In this document: in pieces, positions 1-6,284 of the stretch
How the letters are laid out: the number at the start of each line of letters is the position of its first letter
Numbering within the stretch: position 1 is the first letter of the stretch
Program-made: the position numbers and the translations under genes
The notes under the pieces: model-generated
The model's input: only the letters and a program-made list of their open reading frames with translations
What the model was told of the DNA's origin: nothing
Databases searched by the model: none
Assembly (NCBI GenBank): GCA_021820675.1
Contig: JAKADI010000043.1
Coordinates: 1 to 8,889 of the forward strand
DNA from: Bacillota bacterium
Lineage (GTDB): Bacteria; Bacillota; Sulfobacillia; Sulfobacillales; Sulfobacillaceae
Length of the DNA stretch: 8,889 nucleotides
Direction: 5' to 3'

Positions 1-60
1 TTTCTGCTTGCCCTATACGGAGGATGGGTTACTAAGCATAGATCCAGAGATCAGAGATGA
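1..60 (+). CDS. Possible 3' end of a membrane protein gene (fragment)
   Basis: The first reading frame is open from the window edge to a TGA at 58-60. It reads as a short hydrophobic stretch (FLLALYGGWV) followed by a basic tail (TKHRSRDQR), which is how many integral membrane proteins end, with the positive residues inside the cell. It would converge on the Lrp-type gene, leaving a 55-bp gap. The evidence is weak: only 19 codons are visible, and the second frame is also open (to 86). It could equally be non-coding DNA. No family can be named. Confidence 0.25.
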   Translation, partial: FLLALYGGWVTKHRSRDQR

Positions 61-115
61 TACTTGGAGACTCCGACCATGTTGAGAACGCAATGGGGCA
101 CAAACGGCGCTACCG

Positions 116-577
116 CTACTTCGTCCCAGAGGAGAACTCGCCTCTTGGAGGCAGCATGGGTCTAAACTTTACGGGAGACGAAAGAATTACCGACGCGCTC
201 ACGCGTCCAAAGGGAATGAGCCGGTCCACCAAGACTTCTAATTGGGTCATCGAAGCAACCGCCGCCTTCATGATATAGCTGACCGCGCCGGTAACTCGGT
301 GGCACTCGATGACATCGGGGTCGCTTGCGATGAAATCTTCAAACTTATGGCACGCCACATTGAGCTGTCCGATTTCCATAATGACAAGCACATCACGGCC
401 AACACCGAAAGGTGATACGCGGGCGGTAAATCCTGCGATCACGTTCCGCTCTTCCATGCGGTGCAAACGTTCTGCCACGCTCGGGCGACTGAGATTCAGC
501 GCTTTAGACAACTCACTGACGGTAATTCGGCCGTCTTCCTGGAGAAGTTCCAAAATCCGAACGTCAATCTGGTCCAC
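116..577 (-). CDS. Lrp/AsnC-family transcriptional regulator
   Basis: DNA-binding feast/famine regulator of about 153 residues, the usual family size. Residues 1-60 form the winged helix-turn-helix domain: the start reads MDQIDVRILELLQEDGR, and the recognition helix lies around SRPSVAERLHRM (30-41). Residues about 63-135 are the RAM (effector-binding, oligomerisation) domain. In the RAM loop VTGAVSYIMK (95-104) the aspartate often seen in the family motif G-x-x-D is serine (S100), so the ligand may be atypical. I chose the GTG at 575-577 because it has an excellent Shine-Dalgarno (GAAGGTGA, 5 bp away) and gives the canonical family N-terminus; starts at 592, 601 (ATG) or 622 (TTG) would add 5, 8 or 15 residues and have no good ribosome site. 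It is divergent from the APC transporter at 730, with a palindrome between them, so that transporter is the likely target along with the regulator's own gene. The ligand is unknown; amino acids are usual for the family. Confidence 0.93.
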   Translation of the reverse strand: MDQIDVRILELLQEDGRITVSELSKALNLSRPSVAERLHRMEERNVIAGFTARVSPFGVGRDVLVIMEIGQLNVACHKFEDFIASDPDVIECHRVTGAVSYIMKAAVASMTQLEVLVDRLIPFGRVSASVILSSPVKFRPMLPPRGEFSSGTK

Positions 578-582
578 TTCTA

Positions 583-590
583 TCACCTTC
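583..590 (-). promoter_or_regulatory. Ribosome binding site deciding the regulator start
   Basis: On the minus strand GAAGGTGA lies 5 bases before the GTG at 577. None of the upstream in-frame ATG/TTG codons has a comparable site, which is why the shorter Lrp/AsnC protein is preferred. Confidence 0.6.
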
Positions 591-624
591 ATTATGTTCA
601 TTATGCAGGACTTTGAATACAAAG

Positions 625-641
625 CTATTCAACTTGAATAG
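625..641. promoter_or_regulatory. Candidate Lrp-type operator (perfect palindrome)
   Basis: CTATTCAA and TTGAATAG are perfect inverted 8-bp arms around a single central C. A further half-site copy, TTGAATA, occurs at 613-619, exactly 21 bp (two helical turns) before the right arm. The site lies in the divergent control region, 47 bp upstream of the regulator start and 88 bp upstream of the transporter start. Lrp/AsnC dimers bind short dyads of about 15 bp, often in phased arrays, and such genes are commonly autoregulated. That this protein binds here is inference. Neither flanking promoter could be placed with confidence: CATAAT (minus strand, 600-605) is a possible -10 for the regulator and TACAAT (705-710) for the transporter, but neither has a good -35. 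Confidence 0.6.
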
Positions 642-717
642 AAAATGCAGAATATGCGTTCCCGATTGCATGTCATTCTATCGCAGAAACCTCTATGCTG
701 TCTATACAATAGGTTTC

Positions 718-724
718 GGGAGGG
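718..724 (+). promoter_or_regulatory. Ribosome binding site deciding the APC transporter start
   Basis: GGGAGGG lies 5 bases before the GTG at 730. The same frame is open back to a TTG at 613, but those 39 codons are cysteine- and basic-rich, cover the putative operator and have no ribosome site, so they are rejected as coding. Confidence 0.7.
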
Positions 725-729
725 ATAAC

Positions 730-2031
730 GTGTCCGGTACGCTGAACGGTTCAATCTCCGTGTGGCAGGGAATGGCACTTTATGTGGGTGCCGTTATTGG
801 GTCCGGTATTCTAATCTTGCCAGGGATGACTGCCGTAATCGCTGGAGCCGATGCCTTGCTTTCGTGGGGTGGAATGATTTTACTCAGTGTACCACTGGCT
901 TACACTTTTGCCTTTCTGGCAAGAGAGTATCCCAGTGCGGGCGGGGTCTCAACCTTTGTCGAGAAGGCTTTTGGCCGGTATGCCGGCGCACTCATCGGAT
1001 GGTTTTATTTCATTGCCGCGTCCGCAGGCCAGTTCATCGTACCTTTGACGGGCGGTGTTTATGTGACCTACGTCTTTCACTGGAACCCCGTCGTCGCATT
1101 CGTGATCGCAGCGATTTTATTGGGTGGGTCGGTTACGGGGAATTATTTCGGACTCCGAACTAGTGGTAAGGTGCAGTTGGCAACAAGCGGCTTGATCGTT
1201 GGGGTTCTGCTTGCGACGATTCTATTGGCGATTCCGTTCATGCATGCCCGTGTACTTTCTCCCCATATCTCTGGGTCCATGTGGGAACCGGTTGGTAGAG
1301 CATCGATGCTGATCTTCTGGTCGTTCTTTGGATGGGAGGCCATCGCCAGTTTGGCACCGGAGTTCAATCACCCGGAACGCGATGTGATGCGAGCTACGTG
1401 GGGGGGAATTGGTATCGTGGGCGTGTTATACTTCGGCATCGCCCTGGCGGTCGTAGGCACGCATTCGTATGCCGTGGGTCAGCAATCGATGGCGCAGGCC
1501 ATGAACAACGCCTCATTGGCGCAAGTCATGGCAAACACCATCGGCAGGAGTGCGGGAGTGGTGACGGCCGTGATCGCACTGGTGATTTGCCTGGGGACGA
1601 CGAATGCCTTTGTCGCGAGCATCAGCCGGCTGGCCTATGCGTTGTCACAGGAGAAGTTGGCTCCGGCATGGTTTGATCACCTCAATGAACAGCGGTCCAC
1701 ACCGCAAAGGGCGGTGCTGCTTGTCGGAGGGCTCGCCGGGATCGGGCTTGTCGTCACGTATGTGTTCAATCTCGGCATGAACCAGTTGGTCTATGTTCCG
1801 AACTCACTGGGAATTGCGACTTATATTCTCGGAACTGCTGCCGGCGCACGGTTAATTCAGTCATGGATCGGAAAGGTCTGTGCAGGCACGGCTTTTGTGT
1901 TGTGTCTGATTGCGTACCCATTTGTGGGCACATTCATCGCGATCCCGATTGTGGTAGCTGTCCTATGCATCGGGTACGTGCTGTGGCGGACTCGGCATGA
2001 GACGAGAAAAAATCGATCGGTCATAGGGTGA
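730..2031 (+). CDS. APC-superfamily amino-acid transporter, YjeH-like exporter
   Basis: Integral membrane protein of 433 residues, expected to have about 12 transmembrane helices. TM1 carries the unwound glycine motif of the APC fold (IGSGILILPG, residues 23-32). The segment REYPSAGGVSTFVEKAFG (65-82) and the long motif around F196-F212 (FW.FFGWEA..SLAPEF), followed by NHPERD (213-218), resemble E. coli YjeH, an exporter of methionine and branched-chain amino acids, more than ordinary uptake permeases. The likely role is therefore proton-driven efflux of neutral amino acids from the cytoplasm; this is inference from family resemblance recalled by eye, and uptake cannot be excluded. The C-terminus ends in a basic cytoplasmic tail. 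The GTG start has GGGAGGG 5 bp upstream. It stands alone as a transcription unit, divergent from the Lrp/AsnC regulator with a palindrome between them, which implies control by an amino-acid signal. The nearest candidate terminator is about 190 bp downstream. Confidence 0.9.
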   Translation: MSGTLNGSISVWQGMALYVGAVIGSGILILPGMTAVIAGADALLSWGGMILLSVPLAYTFAFLAREYPSAGGVSTFVEKAFGRYAGALIGWFYFIAASAGQFIVPLTGGVYVTYVFHWNPVVAFVIAAILLGGSVTGNYFGLRTSGKVQLATSGLIVGVLLATILLAIPFMHARVLSPHISGSMWEPVGRASMLIFWSFFGWEAIASLAPEFNHPERDVMRATWGGIGIVGVLYFGIALAVVGTHSYAVGQQSMAQAMNNASLAQVMANTIGRSAGVVTAVIALVICLGTTNAFVASISRLAYALSQEKLAPAWFDHLNEQRSTPQRAVLLVGGLAGIGLVVTYVFNLGMNQLVYVPNSLGIATYILGTAAGARLIQSWIGKVCAGTAFVLCLIAYPFVGTFIAIPIVVAVLCIGYVLWRTRHETRKNRSVIG

Positions 2032-2543
2032 AATTCTATTCGAGACATGGTATGCCGTATTGTACAAAAAACATGGTTAAACGACTAAATGGAAGAGACG
2101 AATGGATCATGTAAACACCCAAATTGTGCCCAAGACTTATCATTCACAGCTGACCAGGTTAAGCGCCCAGCATCGCTTCTGCAGATGACGACTCCTAAAG
2201 ACTGACTCCGGTCAATAAGCCAAGGCGGGCGACCCGCGAGCGCATTCGGGTCACCCGCCCGTCGTTACGGCACAATCGTTCACCTTCGGCTACGGCGGCA
2301 GGGAACAGAAAAGTCAAGCCGACAAACTCCGCTACTCCAGGTCTTAGGGGAAACTAGAACATTTTTCCCACTTTTGAAGCAACTGGGCCAACTCACAGAA
2401 CGACAACGGCGGAATGGATCCTCTATCTTTCATGGAGTTGTTGCCGGGGTTTACAGGTATCCTGCCCGCAATCACTGCTCGCCTATTTTCGGCCGTCCCC
2501 CTAGCTTCCACAACGCATCCCCCCGTCCTCGCCCATGCCCGCG
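2032..2543. other. Intergenic region between convergent genes, no convincing gene
   Basis: These 512 bp separate the ends of the APC transporter and the amidohydrolase gene. They contain the GC-rich hairpin at 2224-2259 and a small 8-bp palindrome TTGTACAA (2060-2067). A 28-codon ORF (2102-2188, plus strand) follows a mediocre ribosome site GGAAGAG but resembles nothing I know. Between about 2340 and 2543 several frames on both strands stay open, for instance a plus-strand frame from ATG 2414 rich in hydrophobic residues that runs on antisense into the amidohydrolase gene. This could be a decayed gene or simple chance in GC-rich DNA. I find no RNA gene, transposase or clear insertion-sequence end. 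Confidence 0.6.
2224..2259. terminator. GC-rich hairpin, possible terminator between convergent genes
   Basis: GGCGGGCGACCCG and CGGGTCACCCGCC pair over 13 positions with one mismatch around a 10-base loop. It is a very stable stem between two converging transcription units. Neither side is followed by a true T-run (GTCGTTACGG on the plus side; TTGGCTTATTG on the minus side), so it is not a textbook intrinsic terminator. It lies 193 bp beyond the transporter and 285 bp beyond the amidohydrolase stop. Confidence 0.4.
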
Positions 2544-4121
2544 TCAGGAACGGGCGTACCGACATTCTCCCCCGATCCACGTGGATAACACTTGAGGGAC
2601 GGATTCAGGATTGTCGAGAGGGCTGTTGTCTACCACCACAAAATCTGCCCAACGCCCGGCATTTAAGCTCCCTACAAATCCTTCCCGAAAGCCCAGATAT
2701 GCTGCCCAATCCGTATACGTTCTCAGGGCTTGCCTCGCCAAAATCCGTTGATCGTCTCCGAGTACGGAGCCTCCCTGGGTGAGGCGATGTTGTGCGGTAT
2801 AAAGTGTACGAAGCGGATTGAGAGGGGTAACTGGGCAATCCGAATGAACAGAAAAGATCAGGCCCGCGTTGATGGCATCTTGCAAGGGACTAATTCGGGC
2901 CCCACGCTGCGCGCCCAAAAACATCTCTCGATGTCTATCACCATAATAATAAACATGATTCACGAAAAACGACGGGAAAATTCCCAGTCGCTTCATCATT
3001 GCCAATTGCTCTACAGTGGCCATTTGCGCATGCTCGATCCGGTGCCGGGTTGACTCCTTAGGGTATTGACCTAGCACCTGTTCAAAAGCCTCTAAGGCAG
3101 TTTGAATAGCCAAATCCCCATTGCAATGAATAATGATTTGCCGGTCCTGGAGATGAAAATAGGAAAACAAATCCACCAATTCCTCGCGACTCAAAAGCAA
3201 CATCCCGGTCTCTTCAGGGCGGTCCGAATACGGAGAACACAAAGCGCCGGTGTGGCCTTGAATCGATCCATCGGCAAACAACTTGATTCCTCCCGCCCAC
3301 AAATAAGGGCTAACGTAAGGGTCGGGCACGAATGACTCTGGGGACAACACCCGTGCGTAGCACTGCACACGAACGCCCAAGTCCCCACTTTCGCTAGCCT
3401 GCTGATAGGCGCGCCAAATGACCTGGCTGGCCTCAGGATCGCCCAGCCCCATGGCGGCATCCGTCATCGCCGTCACGCCAACCGCCCAACAATCCTCACT
3501 GCCTTGTCGAATAAACCGTTCGTAGTCCACCAAACTGGGTTTGGGAACATGGCGTGAAATGGATTCCAACGCTTGAGCTTCTTGTAACAGTCCCGTTAGC
3601 TCCCCTTGACGCTTTTCCACCCCGGGGACATTGGCGGCTGCGGTCAATCCGGCGATTTGGAATGCCATCCGATTAACCACAGCCAGATGGCCGGAATTAT
3701 GCACCAGGTACACCGGGTTGTCGGGGGCCGCCGCGGTTAACTCTTCGACGGTAGGCGGACGTTTCTCGGCCAACAACGACTCATCGTAGTGAAATCCCAA
3801 TATCCACTGCCCCGGTTCTTTAGTTCGGGCTTCTTGACGCACCCGCTGGAGAATGTCACCAATCCGCTGATTAGGCGGTGTTCCGCAATCAATGTGTTCC
3901 TTGACTTGCCCCATCATCAGGAGATGGGCGTGCGATTCAACAAAGCCGGGCAATATGGTGTCATGGCCCAAGTCGATACGTTTCGTCTTCGCATCCGTCC
4001 ATGTCACAAAATCATCGTGTGATCCCATTCCCACAATACGGCCCTCGTCGACGGCCAGCACGGCAGCCTCCGTGCCGTCGGCATTGACAATTTTACGTGC
4101 CTGAAACAACATTTTTCCCAT
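2544..4121 (-). CDS. YtcJ-like metal-dependent amidohydrolase (amidohydrolase family 3)
   Basis: Cytoplasmic hydrolase of 525 residues, the normal size for the YtcJ/N-substituted formamide deformylase group; no signal peptide. An N-terminal beta-sandwich part (1-55) is followed by the TIM-barrel. Metal and active-site motifs are all present: the H-x-H pair in GFVESHAHL (H64, H66), K280 in GGIKLFADGS, H332 in IIIHCNGDLAI, H364 in RHRIEHAQ and D428 in SVHSDCPVTPLNPL. The C-terminal part returns to the sandwich (GSLNAGRWADFVVVD, about 484-498). Members cleave C-N bonds in amides, formamides or cyclic amides; the substrate here cannot be deduced. The ATG at 4119-4121 is chosen because GGAGGG sits 5 bp upstream; the frame is open to 4163, but that start would overlap the symporter gene. 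It is the last gene of the operon, 23 bp after the symporter, so its substrate or product may be what the symporter carries. Specific function is unknown. Confidence 0.92.
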   Translation of the reverse strand: MGKMLFQARKIVNADGTEAAVLAVDEGRIVGMGSHDDFVTWTDAKTKRIDLGHDTILPGFVESHAHLLMMGQVKEHIDCGTPPNQRIGDILQRVRQEARTKEPGQWILGFHYDESLLAEKRPPTVEELTAAAPDNPVYLVHNSGHLAVVNRMAFQIAGLTAAANVPGVEKRQGELTGLLQEAQALESISRHVPKPSLVDYERFIRQGSEDCWAVGVTAMTDAAMGLGDPEASQVIWRAYQQASESGDLGVRVQCYARVLSPESFVPDPYVSPYLWAGGIKLFADGSIQGHTGALCSPYSDRPEETGMLLLSREELVDLFSYFHLQDRQIIIHCNGDLAIQTALEAFEQVLGQYPKESTRHRIEHAQMATVEQLAMMKRLGIFPSFFVNHVYYYGDRHREMFLGAQRGARISPLQDAINAGLIFSVHSDCPVTPLNPLRTLYTAQHRLTQGGSVLGDDQRILARQALRTYTDWAAYLGFREGFVGSLNAGRWADFVVVDNSPLDNPESVPQVLSTWIGGECRYARS

Positions 4122-4126
4122 TTCAT

Positions 4127-4132
4127 CCCTCC
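4127..4132 (-). promoter_or_regulatory. Ribosome binding site deciding the amidohydrolase start
   Basis: GGAGGG (minus strand) lies 5 bases before the ATG at 4121, inside the 23-bp gap after the symporter stop (4145-4147). It excludes the longer 539-residue reading. Confidence 0.7.
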
Positions 4133-4144
4133 GACTTTCTGCCA

Positions 4145-5575
4145 CTATGACGGTTTCGCCCACTGCTCGTCTACGGGAACCACCGGCTTCGGCGTCAATA
4201 ACGACACGATCACCGTCACCACCATGTTCCCCACGAGCGCGATCAAGCCCAAATTGAGCCCGAACGGTAACACGTGACTAAAATACAAACTCAGAGCCAC
4301 CACATCCCCGACGATCAATCCGGTTCCCACCCCGATAGCCGTAGCGCGGCGCCAAAACAATACCGCCAATAACGCCGGGAAGAATTGCGTGAATCCATAG
4401 TACGCCGTGTTGATGAGATTCAACATGAGATGCGGCGCCAACACCGTCAACAACAAACTGATCAATAAATAAACGGCCACCACCACCTGGGCCCACCGTT
4501 TCACTTGGTCATCGGTCGCCCCCGGACGGATGAGTTGGCGGACCACATTTTTGGACACAATCGCCGAAACGGTGAGGCTCAAGCCCGTGAGGACCAGGAT
4601 CGCCGACAAAGCCGCTCCAGCCATGACGATGCCTTGCAAGCCACTCGGCAAGAGACGCTGGGAGGTCGCCATGATGGCCATGTCCGGAGCCTTGGACAGC
4701 CCGGACACATGCACGACGGCAAAAAAGGCGGCCATGATGAGGAACACATACATCAGCATGTAAAGCGGCATAAACACCTGGGCCTTGGCGACCGATTGCG
4801 CGGATTTGGCCGTAAACACATACTGCAGTCCAAAGGGAGAGGCATAAAATCCCATCGCTTGGAAGACAATGGTCGACAAAACAAATGGCGTGGCATGTGC
4901 CGACACGAGCACGGCGGACTTTCGGGCCACGAGCAGCGGGGCAAAAATGCCGCCGGCTCCATGAGCAGCCACTAACGCTGCACTCCCGATAATCACGATC
5001 CCAAGAATCATAAAAATGTCCTTCACAATCGACACCATCGCGACGGCACGCATCCCGGAGAGGATGATGTAAATCAGGGCTAATAACCCGGCCAGCGACA
5101 ACGCCATCACCGGCGACAACGCGAGGTGAAAGGCCTCAAATACCACTTCTAGTCCGGCGAATTGCAACTGGCCCCACGGAATAATAAAAATCAACCCCGA
5201 GATGGCGGCCAGAACCCCCAAAGCCGGGCTACGAAAGTGACTTTGCAGCAAATCCGGTCCGGTTTCGGACTGGTAGCGCTGGCCCACGCGCCAGAGTAAC
5301 GGATTGATGAAGTATCCGATAGGATACGCCAGTAAGATATATCCCATAAACCAAACCGCATAGGTGGCTCCACCGGCATAAATGCCCCCCGGAAAACCCA
5401 CCAGGGTACCGATACTATAGATTTCTCCCACAGCCAGGAAAAAGAAGAGAAAGCTCACAAAGGATCGTTCCGCAACAAAGAACTCACTCAAATTATTATG
5501 GCGCCGATGGATGCGGCCGTAATAGGCGACGGCTAAGCTCCCCGCGATAATCAACAAGAAGACGGCTAAGGCCAC
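4145..5575 (-). CDS. Solute:sodium symporter (SSS family), MctP/YhjB-like
   Basis: Polytopic membrane transporter of 476 residues with about 13 predicted helices, driving uptake of a solute with Na+ or H+. Visible family signatures are EFFVAERS (31-38) after TM1, the TM2 region around EIYSIGTLVGFPGGIYAGG, IPWGQLQFAGLEVVFEA (132-148, like the PY.ALQL.G.E segment of MctP), the TM5 signature SGMRAVAMVSIVKD (173-186), and GLSLTVSAIVSKNV with RPGAT (331-353), the TM8 and following loop. In TM8 only S333 is clearly placed to act as one of the two sodium-site hydroxyls; the adjacent position is leucine, much as I recall for MctP-type proteins. The late FFPALLAVLFWRRAT segment (398-412) is also typical. 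The GTG start overlaps an out-of-frame ATG and follows GAGGAGGGG, which is embedded in the last codons of the DUF3311 gene 3 bp away, so translation is probably coupled. Substrate unknown; short monocarboxylates or amino acids are the known cargo of relatives. Confidence 0.92.
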   Translation of the reverse strand: MALAVFLLIIAGSLAVAYYGRIHRRHNNLSEFFVAERSFVSFLFFFLAVGEIYSIGTLVGFPGGIYAGGATYAVWFMGYILLAYPIGYFINPLLWRVGQRYQSETGPDLLQSHFRSPALGVLAAISGLIFIIPWGQLQFAGLEVVFEAFHLALSPVMALSLAGLLALIYIILSGMRAVAMVSIVKDIFMILGIVIIGSAALVAAHGAGGIFAPLLVARKSAVLVSAHATPFVLSTIVFQAMGFYASPFGLQYVFTAKSAQSVAKAQVFMPLYMLMYVFLIMAAFFAVVHVSGLSKAPDMAIMATSQRLLPSGLQGIVMAGAALSAILVLTGLSLTVSAIVSKNVVRQLIRPGATDDQVKRWAQVVVAVYLLISLLLTVLAPHLMLNLINTAYYGFTQFFPALLAVLFWRRATAIGVGTGLIVGDVVALSLYFSHVLPFGLNLGLIALVGNMVVTVIVSLLTPKPVVPVDEQWAKPS

Positions 5576-5578
5576 ATT

Positions 5579-5782
5579 TTACCCCTCCTCATAGGTGGTT
5601 GGATCCATTCGCCATGCCAGATACAAGCACCCGGTCGTCAACGGAAACCATAAGAAAATCCAGAAATACACGAAGGGGATTCCGGCGACCAGGGGATAGG
5701 TTCGGTTATACCACGGAAACAACGCCACGATGGCGAAAAACGGTACAATAAGACCAATAATCACGCGCCATACAGTTCTCAT
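5579..5782 (-). CDS. DUF3311 small membrane protein, partner of the symporter
   Basis: A 67-residue protein with two transmembrane segments (about 8-24 and 36-58) separated by the short loop PWYNRTYPLVAG. The segment PFVYFWIFLWFPLTTG followed by LAWRMD is characteristic of DUF3311 (Pfam), whose members are nearly always encoded directly before an SSS symporter, as yhjC is before yhjB in Bacillus subtilis. It probably assists assembly or activity of the transporter in the membrane; the molecular role is not known. The ATG has AAAGGAG (plus coordinates 5789-5795) 6 bp upstream. Its final codons supply the ribosome site of the symporter. First recognised gene of the three-gene operon, behind an unusually long leader. 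Confidence 0.9.
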   Translation of the reverse strand: MRTVWRVIIGLIVPFFAIVALFPWYNRTYPLVAGIPFVYFWIFLWFPLTTGCLYLAWRMDPTTYEEG

Positions 5783-5916
5783 AAAGCGCTCCTTTCCCCA
5801 CCGATAATTGCAAGACCGTGTTCGCCCCCGGTAAGGCGGGAACGTTCGGTGTGCCCGACACCTTGTCCGGGAACTAACGAAAAGCCCAATCGATGCAATT
5901 CCTGGTAATTTTTCAT
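5779..5916 (-). CDS. Possible 45-residue ORF overlapping the DUF3311 start
   Basis: Starts MKNYQELHRLGFSLVPGQG and ends ERSAL; its TGA overlaps the DUF3311 ATG in an ATGA arrangement, the classic sign of translational coupling. It has no signal peptide or membrane segment, is glycine-rich and mildly charged, and I recognise no family. The ATG has no convincing Shine-Dalgarno (a TTG codon directly precedes it), and its frame is closed by a TAA about 36 bp further upstream. It covers the hairpins of the leader, so it could be a leader peptide, the remnant of a lost gene, or chance. Too short for many gene finders. Confidence 0.25.
   Translation of the reverse strand: MKNYQELHRLGFSLVPGQGVGHTERSRLTGGEHGLAIIGGERSAL
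5820..5874 (-). promoter_or_regulatory. Structured leader with competing hairpins before the symporter operon
   Basis: Read on the minus strand, two GTTC...GAAC frames follow each other (5874-5844 and 5843-5820). In the first, GGTGT (5865... region) can pair with ACACC around a CGGGC loop, or alternatively CCCG-ACA can pair with TGTCGGG around an AGG loop; the two use the same bases and exclude each other. The second has GTTC/GAAC closing a bulged GCC/GGC stem. The block ends 37 bp before the DUF3311 start and 24 bp before its ribosome site. Mutually exclusive stems are typical of attenuators and riboswitches, but I cannot match any known class, and no T-run follows, so control would be at translation or by a protein. 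Confidence 0.3.
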
Positions 5917-6004
5917 CAACGGAATCGCGGATGACGGGGAGTCTGCGGAGATTTAATGACCACCAACTTCTTCATCCGCCATGCTTTTATTGTGGTTTTT
6001 GCCT

Positions 6005-6022
6005 ACAACGCGCAAGCGTTGT
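6005..6022. repeat. Perfect 18-bp palindrome, candidate operator
   Basis: ACAACGC and GCGTTGT are perfect 7-bp inverted arms around GCAA on the plus strand (TTGC on the minus strand). It lies about 11 bp downstream of the expected transcription start of the DUF3311 operon, where a repressor would block. It could instead act as an RNA hairpin. No regulator gene is adjacent, and the Lrp-type palindrome at 625 has a different sequence, so the binding protein is unknown. Confidence 0.4.
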
Positions 6023-6039
6023 CCTATTCGCATAATATC

Positions 6040-6067
6040 ATAATATTTATTCAACTACCGCTTTCAG
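6040..6067 (-). promoter_or_regulatory. Candidate sigma-70 type promoter of the DUF3311-SSS-amidohydrolase operon
   Basis: On the minus strand CTGAAA (6062-6067, four of six consensus bases) and TATTAT (6040-6045, five of six) are separated by 16 bp in the only strongly AT-rich block of the gap. An overlapping alternative is TTGTCC (6067-6072) with TAAATA (6044-6049), spacer 17. Either gives a start near 6033-6037 and a leader of about 250 nt. Confidence 0.35.
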
Positions 6068-6264
6068 GACAAGAATGCGCTTTATTCTCAACGATAACCC
6101 CTTCGAAAGCAAAGCCTATAGGCAACGAATATCACAACGCCCGACCATAGCCATTAAGCCTCTTGAAGCAGGGAGACATTGGCGGAAACCGTCGCCAGCC
6201 TGACGCACCAACATGGTCTACCATCTTTTCCGGCCCACGGGCACGGCGGATTCAGAATGGCCCA

Positions 6265-6284
6265 AAGCGGGACTAAGCGGGACG
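6265..6284. repeat. Short tandem repeat, two 10-bp units
   Basis: AAGCGGGACT is followed directly by AAGCGGGACG, a 9-base identity at 10-bp spacing, about one helical turn. It lies 73-92 bp beyond the glcF stop in otherwise featureless DNA. It may be a protein-binding site pair or slippage; chance is quite possible. Confidence 0.35.

Noticed and set aside
57..278. Plus-strand ORF of 73 codons overlapping the regulator gene
   Set aside because: Almost entirely antisense to the well-supported Lrp/AsnC gene, with no ribosome site and no recognisable family.
613..729. N-terminal extension of the APC transporter to a TTG at 613
   Set aside because: The 39 extra codons are cysteine/arginine-rich and unlike a transporter N-terminus, cover the palindrome and lack a ribosome site, whereas GTG 730 has GGGAGGG at 5 bp.
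2102..2188. 28-codon ORF with a GGAAGAG sequence upstream
   Set aside because: Very short, mediocre ribosome site, no recognised similarity and no operon partner; chance is likely.
2358..4120. 13-bp exact repeat AACATTTTTCCCA at 2358-2370 and 4108-4120
   Set aside because: About one such coincidence is expected by chance in a window of this size; one copy is simply the amidohydrolase start region.
4505..4975. 156-codon plus-strand ORF inside the symporter gene
   Set aside because: Antisense shadow of the SSS gene: low-complexity His/Arg/Gly composition is produced by the complementary strand of hydrophobic codons.
5956..6150. 64-codon plus-strand ORF in the leader region
   Set aside because: No ribosome site, crosses the palindrome and the AT-rich promoter block, and has no recognisable domain.
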